From assembly GCA_003223455.1 (NCBI GenBank), contig QHVE01000057.1:13889-53082 (forward strand): DNA of 39,194 nt. Direction: 5' to 3'. The position numbers were made by a program, and so were the translations under genes. Of this stretch, positions 22,833-30,403 are shown piece after piece. The DNA comes from Gemmatimonadota bacterium (GTDB lineage: Bacteria > Gemmatimonadota > Gemmatimonadetes > Gemmatimonadales > Gemmatimonadaceae). Position 1 is the first letter of the stretch, and each line of letters starts with the position of its first letter. The notes below the pieces were generated by a model that had not been told where the DNA came from, searched no databases, and was given only the letters and a program-made list of their open reading frames with translations.

Positions 22833-23648
22833 ATGCGACCAGCTGCCTTCCTTCAGAACACGCTCCTCGGTGCGAGCGCGCTCCTCATCGCGGGCGCCCA
22901 TTTCGCCCCTGATCGCGACCATACCGGACCAGTCCTCGACGCCGCCGTCACCTTCGTCAACGGAAGCAAGGACACCAGCGCCACCGTAGAAGCGAGCTCT
23001 ACTATTGAGGATGGACTTGCCGGCCTCACCCGGTCGGCCGTGGCGGCCTTCACCGGCGTCGTGCGGCCACTCAGCCGGCCCGAGGCCCTCGAGTCGGCGT
23101 TCCGCAGCTACTTCGCCTTCAAGGCCGCGCATCCGGAGCAGGTACGCAAGCCGCTCCTCTACTTCGTCGACTACGGTCTGCCGAACACGGCCAAGCGCGG
23201 CTACGTCTTCGACATGGAGCAGATGCGTGTCGTCGACGGACCATTCACCGTCGCGGCGGGACGCGGCTCGGCGGAAAGCAACGGTGTGCCGACCAGGTTC
23301 TCCAACTCGTCGGGGAGCAGTGCCACCTCGCTCGGGCTCTACGTCACGAAGTCGATCTACGATTTCAGCGGACATTCGGCGGGCAAGCGATACAGCTCGA
23401 TCGGTCTGCGACTGATGGGTGTCTCGACGGGGTTCAACGACCAGGCGTTCGCGCGCGGCGTCGTGGCGCACGGCGCGCCCTACGTCACGCCGAGCAAGGC
23501 GGGGCGCAGCCAGGGCTGTCCGGCGATGGAGCCGGGTCGTGCCCAGCGGCTGCTGCCGAAGCTGGCAGACGGGGGGATGGTGTTCCTCTTCGCCCCCGAC
23601 CAGCACTGGATGACGCGTGATCCCTGGCTGACGGGTAGCGCGAGCTGA
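22833..23648 (+). CDS. Murein L,D-transpeptidase catalytic-domain family protein
   Basis: The 271-residue exported protein has an N-terminal signal (about 1-25) and matches the YkuD-like family of transpeptidases that crosslink or anchor peptidoglycan. In order: YFVDYGLPNTAKRGYVFDME, MRVVDGPFTVAAGRGS, PTRFSNSSGSSATSLGLY, RLMGVSTGFNDQAFARGVVAHGAPYV with catalytic H213, and KAGRSQGCPAM with catalytic C229. The S-x-G-C-P motif matches the active site. A 34-bp hairpin follows. It is convergent with the second DUF4142 gene. Confidence 0.9.
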   Translation: MRPAAFLQNTLLGASALLIAGAHFAPDRDHTGPVLDAAVTFVNGSKDTSATVEASSTIEDGLAGLTRSAVAAFTGVVRPLSRPEALESAFRSYFAFKAAHPEQVRKPLLYFVDYGLPNTAKRGYVFDMEQMRVVDGPFTVAAGRGSAESNGVPTRFSNSSGSSATSLGLYVTKSIYDFSGHSAGKRYSSIGLRLMGVSTGFNDQAFARGVVAHGAPYVTPSKAGRSQGCPAMEPGRAQRLLPKLADGGMVFLFAPDQHWMTRDPWLTGSAS

Positions 23649-23667
23649 TACGGAGTCGCCAGGACGA

Positions 23668-23701
23668 CGAAACGGGCGGGCCAGATGGCCCGCCCGTTTC
23701 G
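23668..23701. terminator. Strong bidirectional hairpin terminator
   Basis: CGAAACGGGCGGGCC (23668-23682) and its exact complement (23687-23701) form a 15-bp stem with an AGAT loop. It sits in the 111-bp gap between the convergent L,D-transpeptidase and DUF4142 genes, 20 bp after the first stop. A weak T-run (TTTCG) follows on the plus strand. It does not share the AACGGCC tip of the other hairpins. Confidence 0.85.
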
Positions 23702-23759
23702 TTTCGCATCGCTCGGCAGATCGCTCGCGTGATCCCGGTCGAGACGATGCTTCGCGGTC

Positions 23760-24416
23760 TTACTTGAGGCCCGCCTTGATGCTCTGGGCCTTCGTCAGGT
23801 GCTCCTGGACCTTCGCGGTCGCCTTCGAGAGCGCGGCGGTCACCGTCGTGTCGGTGTTGTTCTTCACCGCGTCCTGCAGCTTGTCGAGCACGCGCTGGTG
23901 CATGTCGACCTGGCTCTCGATGTAGTTCTTGTCCCAGTCGGCGCCCTTCTCCTTGCCGTTCAGTTCCTTGAGCTTCTCATTGCCGTCGTTGGCGAGGTCC
24001 TTCGCGTCGTCCCAGGTGGAGTCGACGCTCGCCTTGACCTTGGACATGAGCGCGTGCGCGTCCTTCATCATCGCCTGGTGGTCCTTCACCATCTGCGCAC
24101 CGAACGCCTTCACCATGGAGTTCGTCGCCTTGGTGGAGGCGAGCTTGCCGAGCGCGATCTCGCCGTTGTCGGCGTTGTGGACGTAGCCGAAGAGGTGGTC
24201 GTTCGTCCACGAGCCGGCGGAGGCGTTCGCGCGGTTGGCGGAGTCGTTCGCCATCGCGCCCGTGGTCGTCGCGGCCGAGTCGACGCGGCCCGCTGCGCTA
24301 TCGGTGCGCGCCGCCGCGGTGTCTGCGGTCCTGTCCGCCTTGCTGCATGCGCCGAGCGCGCCGACGCACAGCAGCGTCAGTGAGAGCTTGGTGAATCGAA
24401 GTGCTTGGCCAGTCAT
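23760..24416 (-). CDS. DUF4142 lipoprotein
   Basis: The 218-residue protein has a lipoprotein signal (LSLTLLCVGALGAC) and an Asp/Ala/Thr/Ser-rich linker. A DUF4142 helical domain (about 85-218) follows: LFGYVHNADNGEIALGKLAS, NSMVKAFGAQMVKDHQAMM, WDKNYIESQVDMHQRVLDKL. The order of motifs and the charged linker match the TTG-start protein at 3055-3750, but the anchor differs (lipid here, transmembrane helix there). GGAG precedes the ATG at 24416; an ATG 18 nt upstream would overlap it. Function is unknown; such proteins are often made in stress or stationary phase. Confidence 0.86.
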   Translation of the reverse strand: MTGQALRFTKLSLTLLCVGALGACSKADRTADTAAARTDSAAGRVDSAATTTGAMANDSANRANASAGSWTNDHLFGYVHNADNGEIALGKLASTKATNSMVKAFGAQMVKDHQAMMKDAHALMSKVKASVDSTWDDAKDLANDGNEKLKELNGKEKGADWDKNYIESQVDMHQRVLDKLQDAVKNNTDTTVTAALSKATAKVQEHLTKAQSIKAGLK

Positions 24417-24641
24417 GGTCCGTCTCCAATGCATGGGGGGCTTGCCATTTAGCCGCGAACGCGCCGATGGGACGCCAGTGGCGGCCGCGACGTTCTACGA
24501 GGTGGCAAGCGACGGACCAATAGGTCTGAACTCGGGCGTCGCGGACGAGAATGATGGCGGCCTGATCGTTCACGGAGCGAGGTGATGCAAGATGGGTCAC
24601 CATCGCGGTGTGCGGTGGAGCCTCCTCGCCCCCGACGCCGC

Positions 24642-26048
24642 CTACCGGCTCATCCGGTACGCCTGCATGATCGTCGCGTACTTCACGAGCATGTTCGGCA
24701 CCTCCCACTCCGGCAGCTTCCCCTCGCGGAGATAGCGCAGGAAGTCCGACGTCACCTGCGCGAAGTGCGACTCGTGACCGACGTCGTACTTCGCCGGCAC
24801 GTCGACGGTGAAGTGATCGCCCTCGCGGCGGACCGCGACTCCGGGCCACCGCCCCTGCAGATGCTCCACCGCCGCCGTGAGGGCCGCTTCGTGCGCCGCT
24901 GGCGTGACGGACGGATTGCGCTCGACGTAGAGCACCGGCTTGTACTTCTGCTCCGCGCCCTGCCGGATGACGAGATTCGCCTTCGTGCCGCGCATGATGG
25001 AGAAGTGGGTGTCGCCCGTGCCGGGCGGACCCTCGAACTGCCACGAGTCCGACACGCGCACGTGAATGCCGCGCAGCGTGTAGTTCATCTCGCCGTTCGA
25101 GTACACCTGCAGCACACCGTTCCTGAGATCGCGCTTGAGGAAATCCGGGAAGCTGTCGGCGCCGGTGACCTTGGTGAACTGCGCGAGTGAGATCGGCGTC
25201 GGCCAGCGGCGCGCGTTCAGCATGTGCACGTCGCTCTGCGTCAGTGTCTGGCCGGGAAACGCCTCCCACTGCACGAGGTCGACGAGGTGCGTGGTCACGT
25301 CGACGATGCCCTCGCCCTGCTGACGCACGTCGAAGAACCACTGCGGGCGCTTGAGCGGTGAGCCGGCGACGATCTTGGAGTAGTTGTGGACGCTCACCTT
25401 CGTGATCGCCGGGCTCTGCGTCGTCCCCTTCACGAGCGTTCCGAACAGCGCGGGGTCCATCGACAGCTCGCGCTGCAGCGCCGTGGTGACTTCGTTGCGC
25501 TCGGTCATGATGTCGTAGAGCAGCACGTGCTTCGCCGCCGCGGTCTTGAACGCCTGCCGAAGCTTCACGAGGTCGTCGGGGGTGCGGACCATCGGCTTGT
25601 CGGCGAGCACGTTGAGCCCCGCGTCGATCGAGCGGACGATGTACTCGGTCTTGCGCGCGTTGTTGCCGGCGATGACCACGACGTTGCCGGCGCGGTCGGC
25701 GAGCATCCGCTCGAGGAAGTCCGGGCTGGTGTGGATCCGCTCCACCCAGTGCGTGGGCTGCTCCTCGCGCGTGTTGAAGCTCTTGATGCGCGCGAGGTGC
25801 TGCTCGAGGTCGTCGCCCCCCGCCGAGTACACGTGCACGACGCTGTCGACGTCCGGATACATGAACTTCTGGACGAGCGACGCGTGAAAGTGCCCGGGAT
25901 CGAGCGTGAGCAGCCGGAAACGCGCCGAATCGGCGCGTGCGCTCTGCTGCACGACCTGCTGCGCGGACGCGGAGCCGGTGGCGGACATGACGAGGAGCGT
26001 CGCGAGGGCGGAGAGCGCGCGGCGACGCGCGCGGAGCGTGGGAGGCAT
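24642..26048 (-). CDS. Exported Gfo/Idh/MocA-like oxidoreductase with an oxidoreductase C-terminal domain
   Basis: The 468-residue protein has a Sec-type signal (about 1-30) and an N-terminal NAD(P)-like fold (about 45-165): RLLTLDPGHFHASLVQKFMY and VVVIAGNNARKTEYIVRSID, then GLNVLADKPMV, the lysine motif of the family. The large C-terminal part (WFFDVRQQGEGIVDVTTHLV, DLVQWEAFP, MRGTKANLVIRQG) matches the oxidoreductase C-terminal domain seen in this group. Such proteins act on sugars or amino sugars, often with an exported partner. It begins one base after the stop of its Tat-exported paralog, so they form an operon. Confidence 0.87.
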   Translation of the reverse strand: MPPTLRARRRALSALATLLVMSATGSASAQQVVQQSARADSARFRLLTLDPGHFHASLVQKFMYPDVDSVVHVYSAGGDDLEQHLARIKSFNTREEQPTHWVERIHTSPDFLERMLADRAGNVVVIAGNNARKTEYIVRSIDAGLNVLADKPMVRTPDDLVKLRQAFKTAAAKHVLLYDIMTERNEVTTALQRELSMDPALFGTLVKGTTQSPAITKVSVHNYSKIVAGSPLKRPQWFFDVRQQGEGIVDVTTHLVDLVQWEAFPGQTLTQSDVHMLNARRWPTPISLAQFTKVTGADSFPDFLKRDLRNGVLQVYSNGEMNYTLRGIHVRVSDSWQFEGPPGTGDTHFSIMRGTKANLVIRQGAEQKYKPVLYVERNPSVTPAAHEAALTAAVEHLQGRWPGVAVRREGDHFTVDVPAKYDVGHESHFAQVTSDFLRYLREGKLPEWEVPNMLVKYATIMQAYRMSR

Positions 26049-26049
26049 G

Positions 26050-27534
26050 CTAGCGGGTGGCGGTCTTGGATTGGGCGAGCCTGGTCGCGCCGTACGGCGC
26101 GCGCTCGGGGCGCGAGAGCATCGCGTTGGCTTCTGCGTCGTTCACGAACCGCTCGGCCTTCGCGTCCCACGTGAGCGGACGGTTCAACTTCATGGCGATC
26201 CAGCTGAGGATGCACGCGGTGTTGCTGCGGTGCGCGATCGGCGCCGGCGCGAGCGGCGTCTTCCGCGACTGCACGCACTCCAGCCAGTTCCGATGGTGCG
26301 AGAGGCTGTGCGGCAGCTGGACCTTCACGCCGGCGGGATCGAGCAGCCGCGGATCGCTCGCGTCGAGCGACTTGAGCGACGTCGCGCGCCCCGAGGGATC
26401 GCTCGCCGTCTGGGACGCGTCGCGTGAGACGAAGATCCATCCGTCGTCACCGATGAACTTGATGCCATTCGGGAACTCGTCCGACACGGTCAGCTTCACG
26501 TTGCCCGGGTACGTGAGCTCGACGTGATACTTGCCGTGCACGTTCCAGATCTTGTTGCTCGGGAACTCGCCCCGCCCTTCGATCCGCGACGGGCCGGTGA
26601 GCTCCATGTCCATCCCCCAGTGTGCCGTGTCGAAGTGGTGCGCGCCCCACCCGGTGATCATGCCGAGCGAGTAGTTCTCGTTGCGCAGCCAGCCGGGACG
26701 CGACTGCACGTCGGGCTCACCGTTGGGCAGCGTCTTCTGGGGATGCACGCGCTGCTCGGTGTAGTACACCTCGGGGGTCGGACCCAGCCACATATCGTAG
26801 TTGAGGTTCGGCGGCACGGGCTGCGGCGGATCGTCCGGCGCGGTGGGATCGATCGGCAGCCCGATCTCGACGCGACGCAACTGACCCACGCGGCCGCTTC
26901 GAACGAACTCCACGGCCTTGCGGAACTGTTCGTTGGGGCCCCAGGAGCGCTGCTGGCTTCCGACCTGGAGGATCCGCCCGGTGCGCGCCACCGCCTCGCG
27001 CAGGATGATCCCCTCGGCGTGCGTCATCGTGAACGGCTTCTGCAGGTAGACGTCCTTCCCGGCGTACAGCGCGCGCAGCGCGACCTCGGCGTGCTGGTGG
27101 TCGGGGAGGCTGATCGTCACCGCATCGATGTCGGAGCGCGCGAGCAGCTCCTTGTAATCCTGATAGACGGCGATCGTGGGCTTGGGCGCGTTGCGCGCGG
27201 CGAACAGCCGCTCGACGCGCGTCTTTCCGCTCGCGGCGCGGCGCGAGTCGAGATCGGCGACGGCGAGCACGTCGGCGAGATCGGCACCGGCGACACCGAC
27301 CATGTCGTGCCCCTGCGCGATCCGCCCCGCGCCGATGTGTCCCACGCGCACGCGATTGCTCGGTGCATCCTTGCCGAGCAGCCGCGACGGAATGACGAGC
27401 GGCGCCGCGACGACGGCCGCAGTGGTGCCGGTGCGCTGGAGGAACGAGCGCCGGGAGATCGATTCCGGATGTTCGATTGGCTTCTTGGACACGATCGAGT
27501 CACTCAGAGAAGGTGAGCGGGCGCTCGACTTCAT
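26050..27534 (-). CDS. Tat-exported Gfo/Idh/MocA family oxidoreductase
   Basis: The 494-residue protein carries a Tat signal with the twin-arginine motif SRRSFLQRTG (R28, R29). The NAD(P)-binding fold follows: VRVGHIGAGRIAQGHDM, SDIDAVTISLPDHQHAEVAL, GKDVYLQKPFTMTHAEG, with Lys as the catalytic-domain Lys. The substrate domain has GWGAHHFDTAHWGMDMELTG, conserved in the secreted Gfo/Idh/MocA group, and HRNWLECVQSRKTPLAP. The family reduces or oxidises sugar alcohols and 3-keto sugars, with cofactor bound in the periplasm after folded export. It is the first gene of the pair with the 24642-26048 protein. The DUF1080 lipoprotein at 6834 is a probable functional partner. Confidence 0.9.
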   Translation of the reverse strand: MKSSARSPSLSDSIVSKKPIEHPESISRRSFLQRTGTTAAVVAAPLVIPSRLLGKDAPSNRVRVGHIGAGRIAQGHDMVGVAGADLADVLAVADLDSRRAASGKTRVERLFAARNAPKPTIAVYQDYKELLARSDIDAVTISLPDHQHAEVALRALYAGKDVYLQKPFTMTHAEGIILREAVARTGRILQVGSQQRSWGPNEQFRKAVEFVRSGRVGQLRRVEIGLPIDPTAPDDPPQPVPPNLNYDMWLGPTPEVYYTEQRVHPQKTLPNGEPDVQSRPGWLRNENYSLGMITGWGAHHFDTAHWGMDMELTGPSRIEGRGEFPSNKIWNVHGKYHVELTYPGNVKLTVSDEFPNGIKFIGDDGWIFVSRDASQTASDPSGRATSLKSLDASDPRLLDPAGVKVQLPHSLSHHRNWLECVQSRKTPLAPAPIAHRSNTACILSWIAMKLNRPLTWDAKAERFVNDAEANAMLSRPERAPYGATRLAQSKTATR

Positions 27535-27648
27535 TATGTCACGCGGGACGGCGAAGTGGCGAGGTCAACTGCCGGTGTCGCGTGCGCTCGAGACAGGGTT
27601 CGATTGGCGGTCCAACGGCGGAGCGCGCGAACGGCGTCGACCTCGGAG

Positions 27649-28854
27649 CTACGGCATCAACTGGCGGTGCGTTGTGCTGCGCTTGGGCTCGGGGGCGAGG
27701 ACACCGGCGATGAGGAGGCCGGCGACGAGCGAGACTGCGGTGAGCACCATGGTGAACGCGGTGTCGATGCCGGCCACGGTGTTCCGTTCCATCAACGAGG
27801 ATACGCTGAGGTAGCCGATGCTCCCGGGCACCAGCAGCAGGATGCCGGGCACGAGCACGACCGGCGCGGGCCGGTTCCGCCAGCGCTCGTAAGCAGCGCT
27901 CGCCATCGCCACACCGAACGCGGCGACGAAGGTGCCGAGCTCCTGTCCGAGCTTCGCGGCGCCGAACCGGCCGGCGAGCACGCCGAGCACTCCCGCGGCC
28001 ACGATCCACGGGGCATCACGCGGATCGGCGCGCAGGATCACGACGGAGCACGAGGCCGCGAGCACGATCGCAACGAGGGGCGCCCAGGTCGGCAGCGCCG
28101 CCGGGGGTGCGACGAGCGGTGCGCCGAACAGCATCGTGCCGAGCCGCGTGCCGAGGGCGACGCCGAACACGATGCCGAGGAGTGTCATGAACGCACTCGC
28201 CATGCGCAGTGTGCCCGAAGCGAGGTGGCGCGTGGCGAGCTCGGTGATCGCCGTCGTCAGGAGCAGGCCGGGCAGGAGCACGATCAGGCCGGCGAGCGTG
28301 GCGACGAACACCGACATCGGACCGACCAGCCGCGCCAGTCCGATCGCCGCGGTGCTGACGAGGAACGCGGCGAGCGACTCGAACACCCGGCCGACGCGCA
28401 CGTGGCTCGCGGCGTAGATCGCCAGCAGGCCGAGACCGAGCCCGAGCACCGTGGCGACGACGATCTCGCGCCCGCCCCCGCCGAGGAACTGGCAGACCGC
28501 GCCAGACAGGATCCCGTGCGCCAGTGTGACGAGTGCGGGCCCGTACGGCGAGGGCGCCGCAACGATGCGCTCGATCCGCGCCATCCCTTCCTGCGGCGAG
28601 GCGCGCCCCTGCGCGACGTCGAGCGAGACCTGCTCGAGAGACGCGACCTTGCCGAGGTTCACTTCACCCGGCTCGACGCGCAGCAGGTGCGTGCGCTGCC
28701 GCTCCTCCGGACCGAATGCGGCCATGATCTGCGTCGGCATGGAGAAGAACCGGTGACCGGAGAGGCCGAGACGGTCGGCTGTGGCTCCGAGGATGTCTTC
28801 GAGGCGCGGCGCGGAATAGCCGTAGGCGTGGAGCGCGCGCGCGAGCCGGAGCAC
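27649..28854 (-). CDS. ThrE-type threonine/serine exporter family membrane protein
   Basis: The 401-residue protein has the two ThrE halves. A cytoplasmic N-terminal part reads LHAYGYSAPRLEDILGATAD, FFSMPTQIMAAF and EVNLGKVASLEQV, then about ten hydrophobic helices, with GLIVLLPGLLLTTAITELAT in the middle and VPGILLLVPGSIGYLSVSSL near the end. The P-G-I-x-x-L-P-G motif and repeated helices match exporters of threonine and serine. The only canonical start in the open frame is GTG at 28854, right at the domain boundary. Upstream in the same frame, residues GF, VAV and PDP precede it back to the TAG of the DUF1707 gene, with only CTG (28914) as an alternative. See findings. Confidence 0.87.
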   Translation of the reverse strand: MLRLARALHAYGYSAPRLEDILGATADRLGLSGHRFFSMPTQIMAAFGPEERQRTHLLRVEPGEVNLGKVASLEQVSLDVAQGRASPQEGMARIERIVAAPSPYGPALVTLAHGILSGAVCQFLGGGGREIVVATVLGLGLGLLAIYAASHVRVGRVFESLAAFLVSTAAIGLARLVGPMSVFVATLAGLIVLLPGLLLTTAITELATRHLASGTLRMASAFMTLLGIVFGVALGTRLGTMLFGAPLVAPPAALPTWAPLVAIVLAASCSVVILRADPRDAPWIVAAGVLGVLAGRFGAAKLGQELGTFVAAFGVAMASAAYERWRNRPAPVVLVPGILLLVPGSIGYLSVSSLMERNTVAGIDTAFTMVLTAVSLVAGLLIAGVLAPEPKRSTTHRQLMP

Positions 28855-28944
28855 GAAGCCGACGGCGACGGGATCCGGATCGTCGCCGCGCGGGGGTATC
28901 GGCTCGTCGGTCAGGGGACGCTCGGGAGTGGCCGACGCGCCACC

Positions 28945-29565
28945 CTATCCCTCGAGGTGGTGCTCGTCACCGTGCACGTCTTTCCGGATCACGACTTCGG
29001 CTGAGCTCATCGTCACGCGTCCGGTGAAGCGGACGACACACGAGACACGGCTGCTCTCCGTCCAGCTCGCGGCGCGCGGATGGCGGCGGTATTCGAACGA
29101 GCCGAGGACGGCGCTGACGTGGTCCTCGACCCCGACGTGCGGCGGCAGCTGGATCTCGATGTTCCCCATGAAGGCGTGGAGCGCGATCTCCGTCACGCCG
29201 GGCGCGAACGTCGCGTGCGTGAGATCCAGCTCGACGTTTCCGAGCACGGTTCGGACATCGAGCACGCGCGGAACGGCGTGCATGTCACGCACGATGCTCC
29301 CGAGCACGACGCCGACGTTCATCGCCGGCAGGCTCGCTCGTGCGCCGGGCACACCTCCGTCGCCGAGATCGGCGGTGAGCGTTGCGAGATCCGCCGGCGT
29401 CCGCGCGGCGTACGCGGCCGCGGCGCGTCGCTCGAACTCGTCGAGCGTGAGATGATCCTGCGCATAGCCCTCGGTCAGCAGCGCGATGACTCGTTCGCGC
29501 GCCGCGGGCGACACCGGAGGCGCCATCGGCGGCGCGGGCGGATCAGCCGGGGGGTCGGTCATCAT
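28945..29565 (-). CDS. DUF1707 / LiaF-like protein
   Basis: The 206-residue protein has a Pro-rich start. A DUF1707 domain (about 20-70) shows RERVIALLTEGYAQDHLTLD then EFERRAAAAYAARTPADLAT. A LiaF-like C-terminal domain (about 85-195) follows, with repeated strand-turn units VLDVRTVLGNVELDLTHATF, GVTEIALHAFMGNIEIQLPP, VSAVLGSFEYRR and VTMSSAEVVIRK. Such proteins are membrane-stress sensors or regulators in other bacteria; there is no membrane helix here. The start ATG overlaps the stop of the HEGMH gene (ATGA). Its TAG stop is in the same frame as the downstream exporter. Confidence 0.82.
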   Translation of the reverse strand: MMTDPPADPPAPPMAPPVSPAARERVIALLTEGYAQDHLTLDEFERRAAAAYAARTPADLATLTADLGDGGVPGARASLPAMNVGVVLGSIVRDMHAVPRVLDVRTVLGNVELDLTHATFAPGVTEIALHAFMGNIEIQLPPHVGVEDHVSAVLGSFEYRRHPRAASWTESSRVSCVVRFTGRVTMSSAEVVIRKDVHGDEHHLEG

Positions 29566-30146
29566 CCGTCAGAATGCATCCCAGGGGACCGCCGCGAAAG
29601 TGCCTGCGCGCGATCGACCTCGGCGACGCGGCGCTCCGCCTCGCCCCACTCGATGGCCGGGGCGACGTCGGCGTCGGCGAGCCGCATCGACTCCACGGCG
29701 CGCTGCACCACCGGAGCCCCATCGGGGACGGCGAGCCCGAAATCGAGCTCGGCGCGGCGGCAGATGCGCTCGTGGCGCGCGCGCGCGTGGCTGAACGGCG
29801 TGACTCCGTACTTCTCGGCGAGGCGGTCGAGCCGTGCGTGCATCCCCTCGTGGACGAACGAGGCGGCGACCTGGGAGTCGGAGAACTGCTCGTTGGCCAT
29901 GAAGGTCAGCTCGAGCATGCACTGCCGCGTCTCGGGAAAGTAGGCAGCGCGGCACGCATAGCGCACGACGATGATGCCAGCGATGTCGCGCTGGATGTGG
30001 GCCAGGCGCCAGGGCTGGTACTGCTGCACCCGCGCGATCACCGCCTCCGCTCGCCGAAACACGCGCTCCGTGCTCACATCCTCGCGGGTGTTGAGCACTT
30101 CGACGACGATGCCCTGGATGACGCGGGAGTCGGGGCGTGGGGGCAT
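29562..30146 (-). CDS. Putative zinc-motif protein (HEGMH), family not recognised
   Basis: The 194-residue cytoplasmic protein has no signal peptide or membrane helix. Its strongest motif is SFVHEGMHARLDRLAEKYGV, which holds HExxH (H99, E100, H103) on a helix, as in zinc peptidases. Two Cys (C65, C76) lie in a strand-rich part before it (VVRYACRAAYFP, QCMLELTFM), and a later segment HARARHERICRRAELDFGL may give further ligands. Without a third ligand or family match, peptidase activity is unproven. The gene overlaps the next gene by 4 bp (ATGA). An octamer repeat begins 11 bp upstream of the start. Confidence 0.75.
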   Translation of the reverse strand: MPPRPDSRVIQGIVVEVLNTREDVSTERVFRRAEAVIARVQQYQPWRLAHIQRDIAGIIVVRYACRAAYFPETRQCMLELTFMANEQFSDSQVAASFVHEGMHARLDRLAEKYGVTPFSHARARHERICRRAELDFGLAVPDGAPVVQRAVESMRLADADVAPAIEWGEAERRVAEVDRAQALSRRSPGMHSDG

Positions 30147-30156
30147 GGAGGGAGTG

Positions 30157-30249
30157 GGTGAGTTGGTGAGTTGGTGAGTTGGTGAGTTGGTGAGCTGGTG
30201 AGTTGGTAAATCGAATTACCAATTCACCAGGTTACCAACTCACCAATTG
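30157..30249. repeat. GGTGAGTT octamer array facing its inverted copy
   Basis: Six tandem 8-bp units run from 30157 to 30204 (GGTGAGTT, one with a T to C change), followed by GGTAAATC. The right part (30214-30249) has AATTACC, AATTCACC, AGGTTACC, AACTCACC, AATTG, which are the reverse complements of the same unit with decay. The two halves can fold into a long hairpin with 8-nt periodicity. The element lies between the epimerase/NHL tail gene end and the HEGMH gene start. It is the clearest member of the family at 6694, 7677 and, in its hairpin form, 9957 and 36101. Confidence 0.85.
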
Positions 30250-30263
30250 TAGAAGCGGAGCGC

Positions 30264-30403
30264 TCAGTGTGTGGTTCGCGTCGGCCAGACGGTGCCCTGA
30301 TTCGGCTTCGTCACCGGCGCCAGGCCTTTGTAGACGAATTTCTGCAGGCGCTGCCCGCGATACGTCTCGGTCGTGTAGACGTTGCCCTTCGAGTCGGTGG
30401 CTT
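30264..30403 (-). pseudogene. C-terminal remnant of an NHL-type six-bladed beta-propeller gene
   Basis: Read in the frame that ends at 30264, this stretch encodes KATDSKGNVYTTETYRGQRL then QKFVYKGLAPVTKPNQGTVW, PTRTTH and a stop. DSxGNxYTxExxxGxRxQKFxxKG and a short Gln-Gly-Val-Trp-Pro-like end are typical of the last blade of secreted NHL/propeller proteins. No 5' part of that gene is present; its start is replaced by aldose epimerase sequence. The junction is at about 30400-30405. The frame differs from that of the epimerase, so the fused reading frame does not encode it. Confidence 0.8.

Noticed and set aside
27556-29004. Plus-strand open frame opposite the ThrE gene
   Set aside because: Composition is Glu/Arg/His/Ala-rich shadow sequence; the minus strand shows a membrane protein with family motifs.
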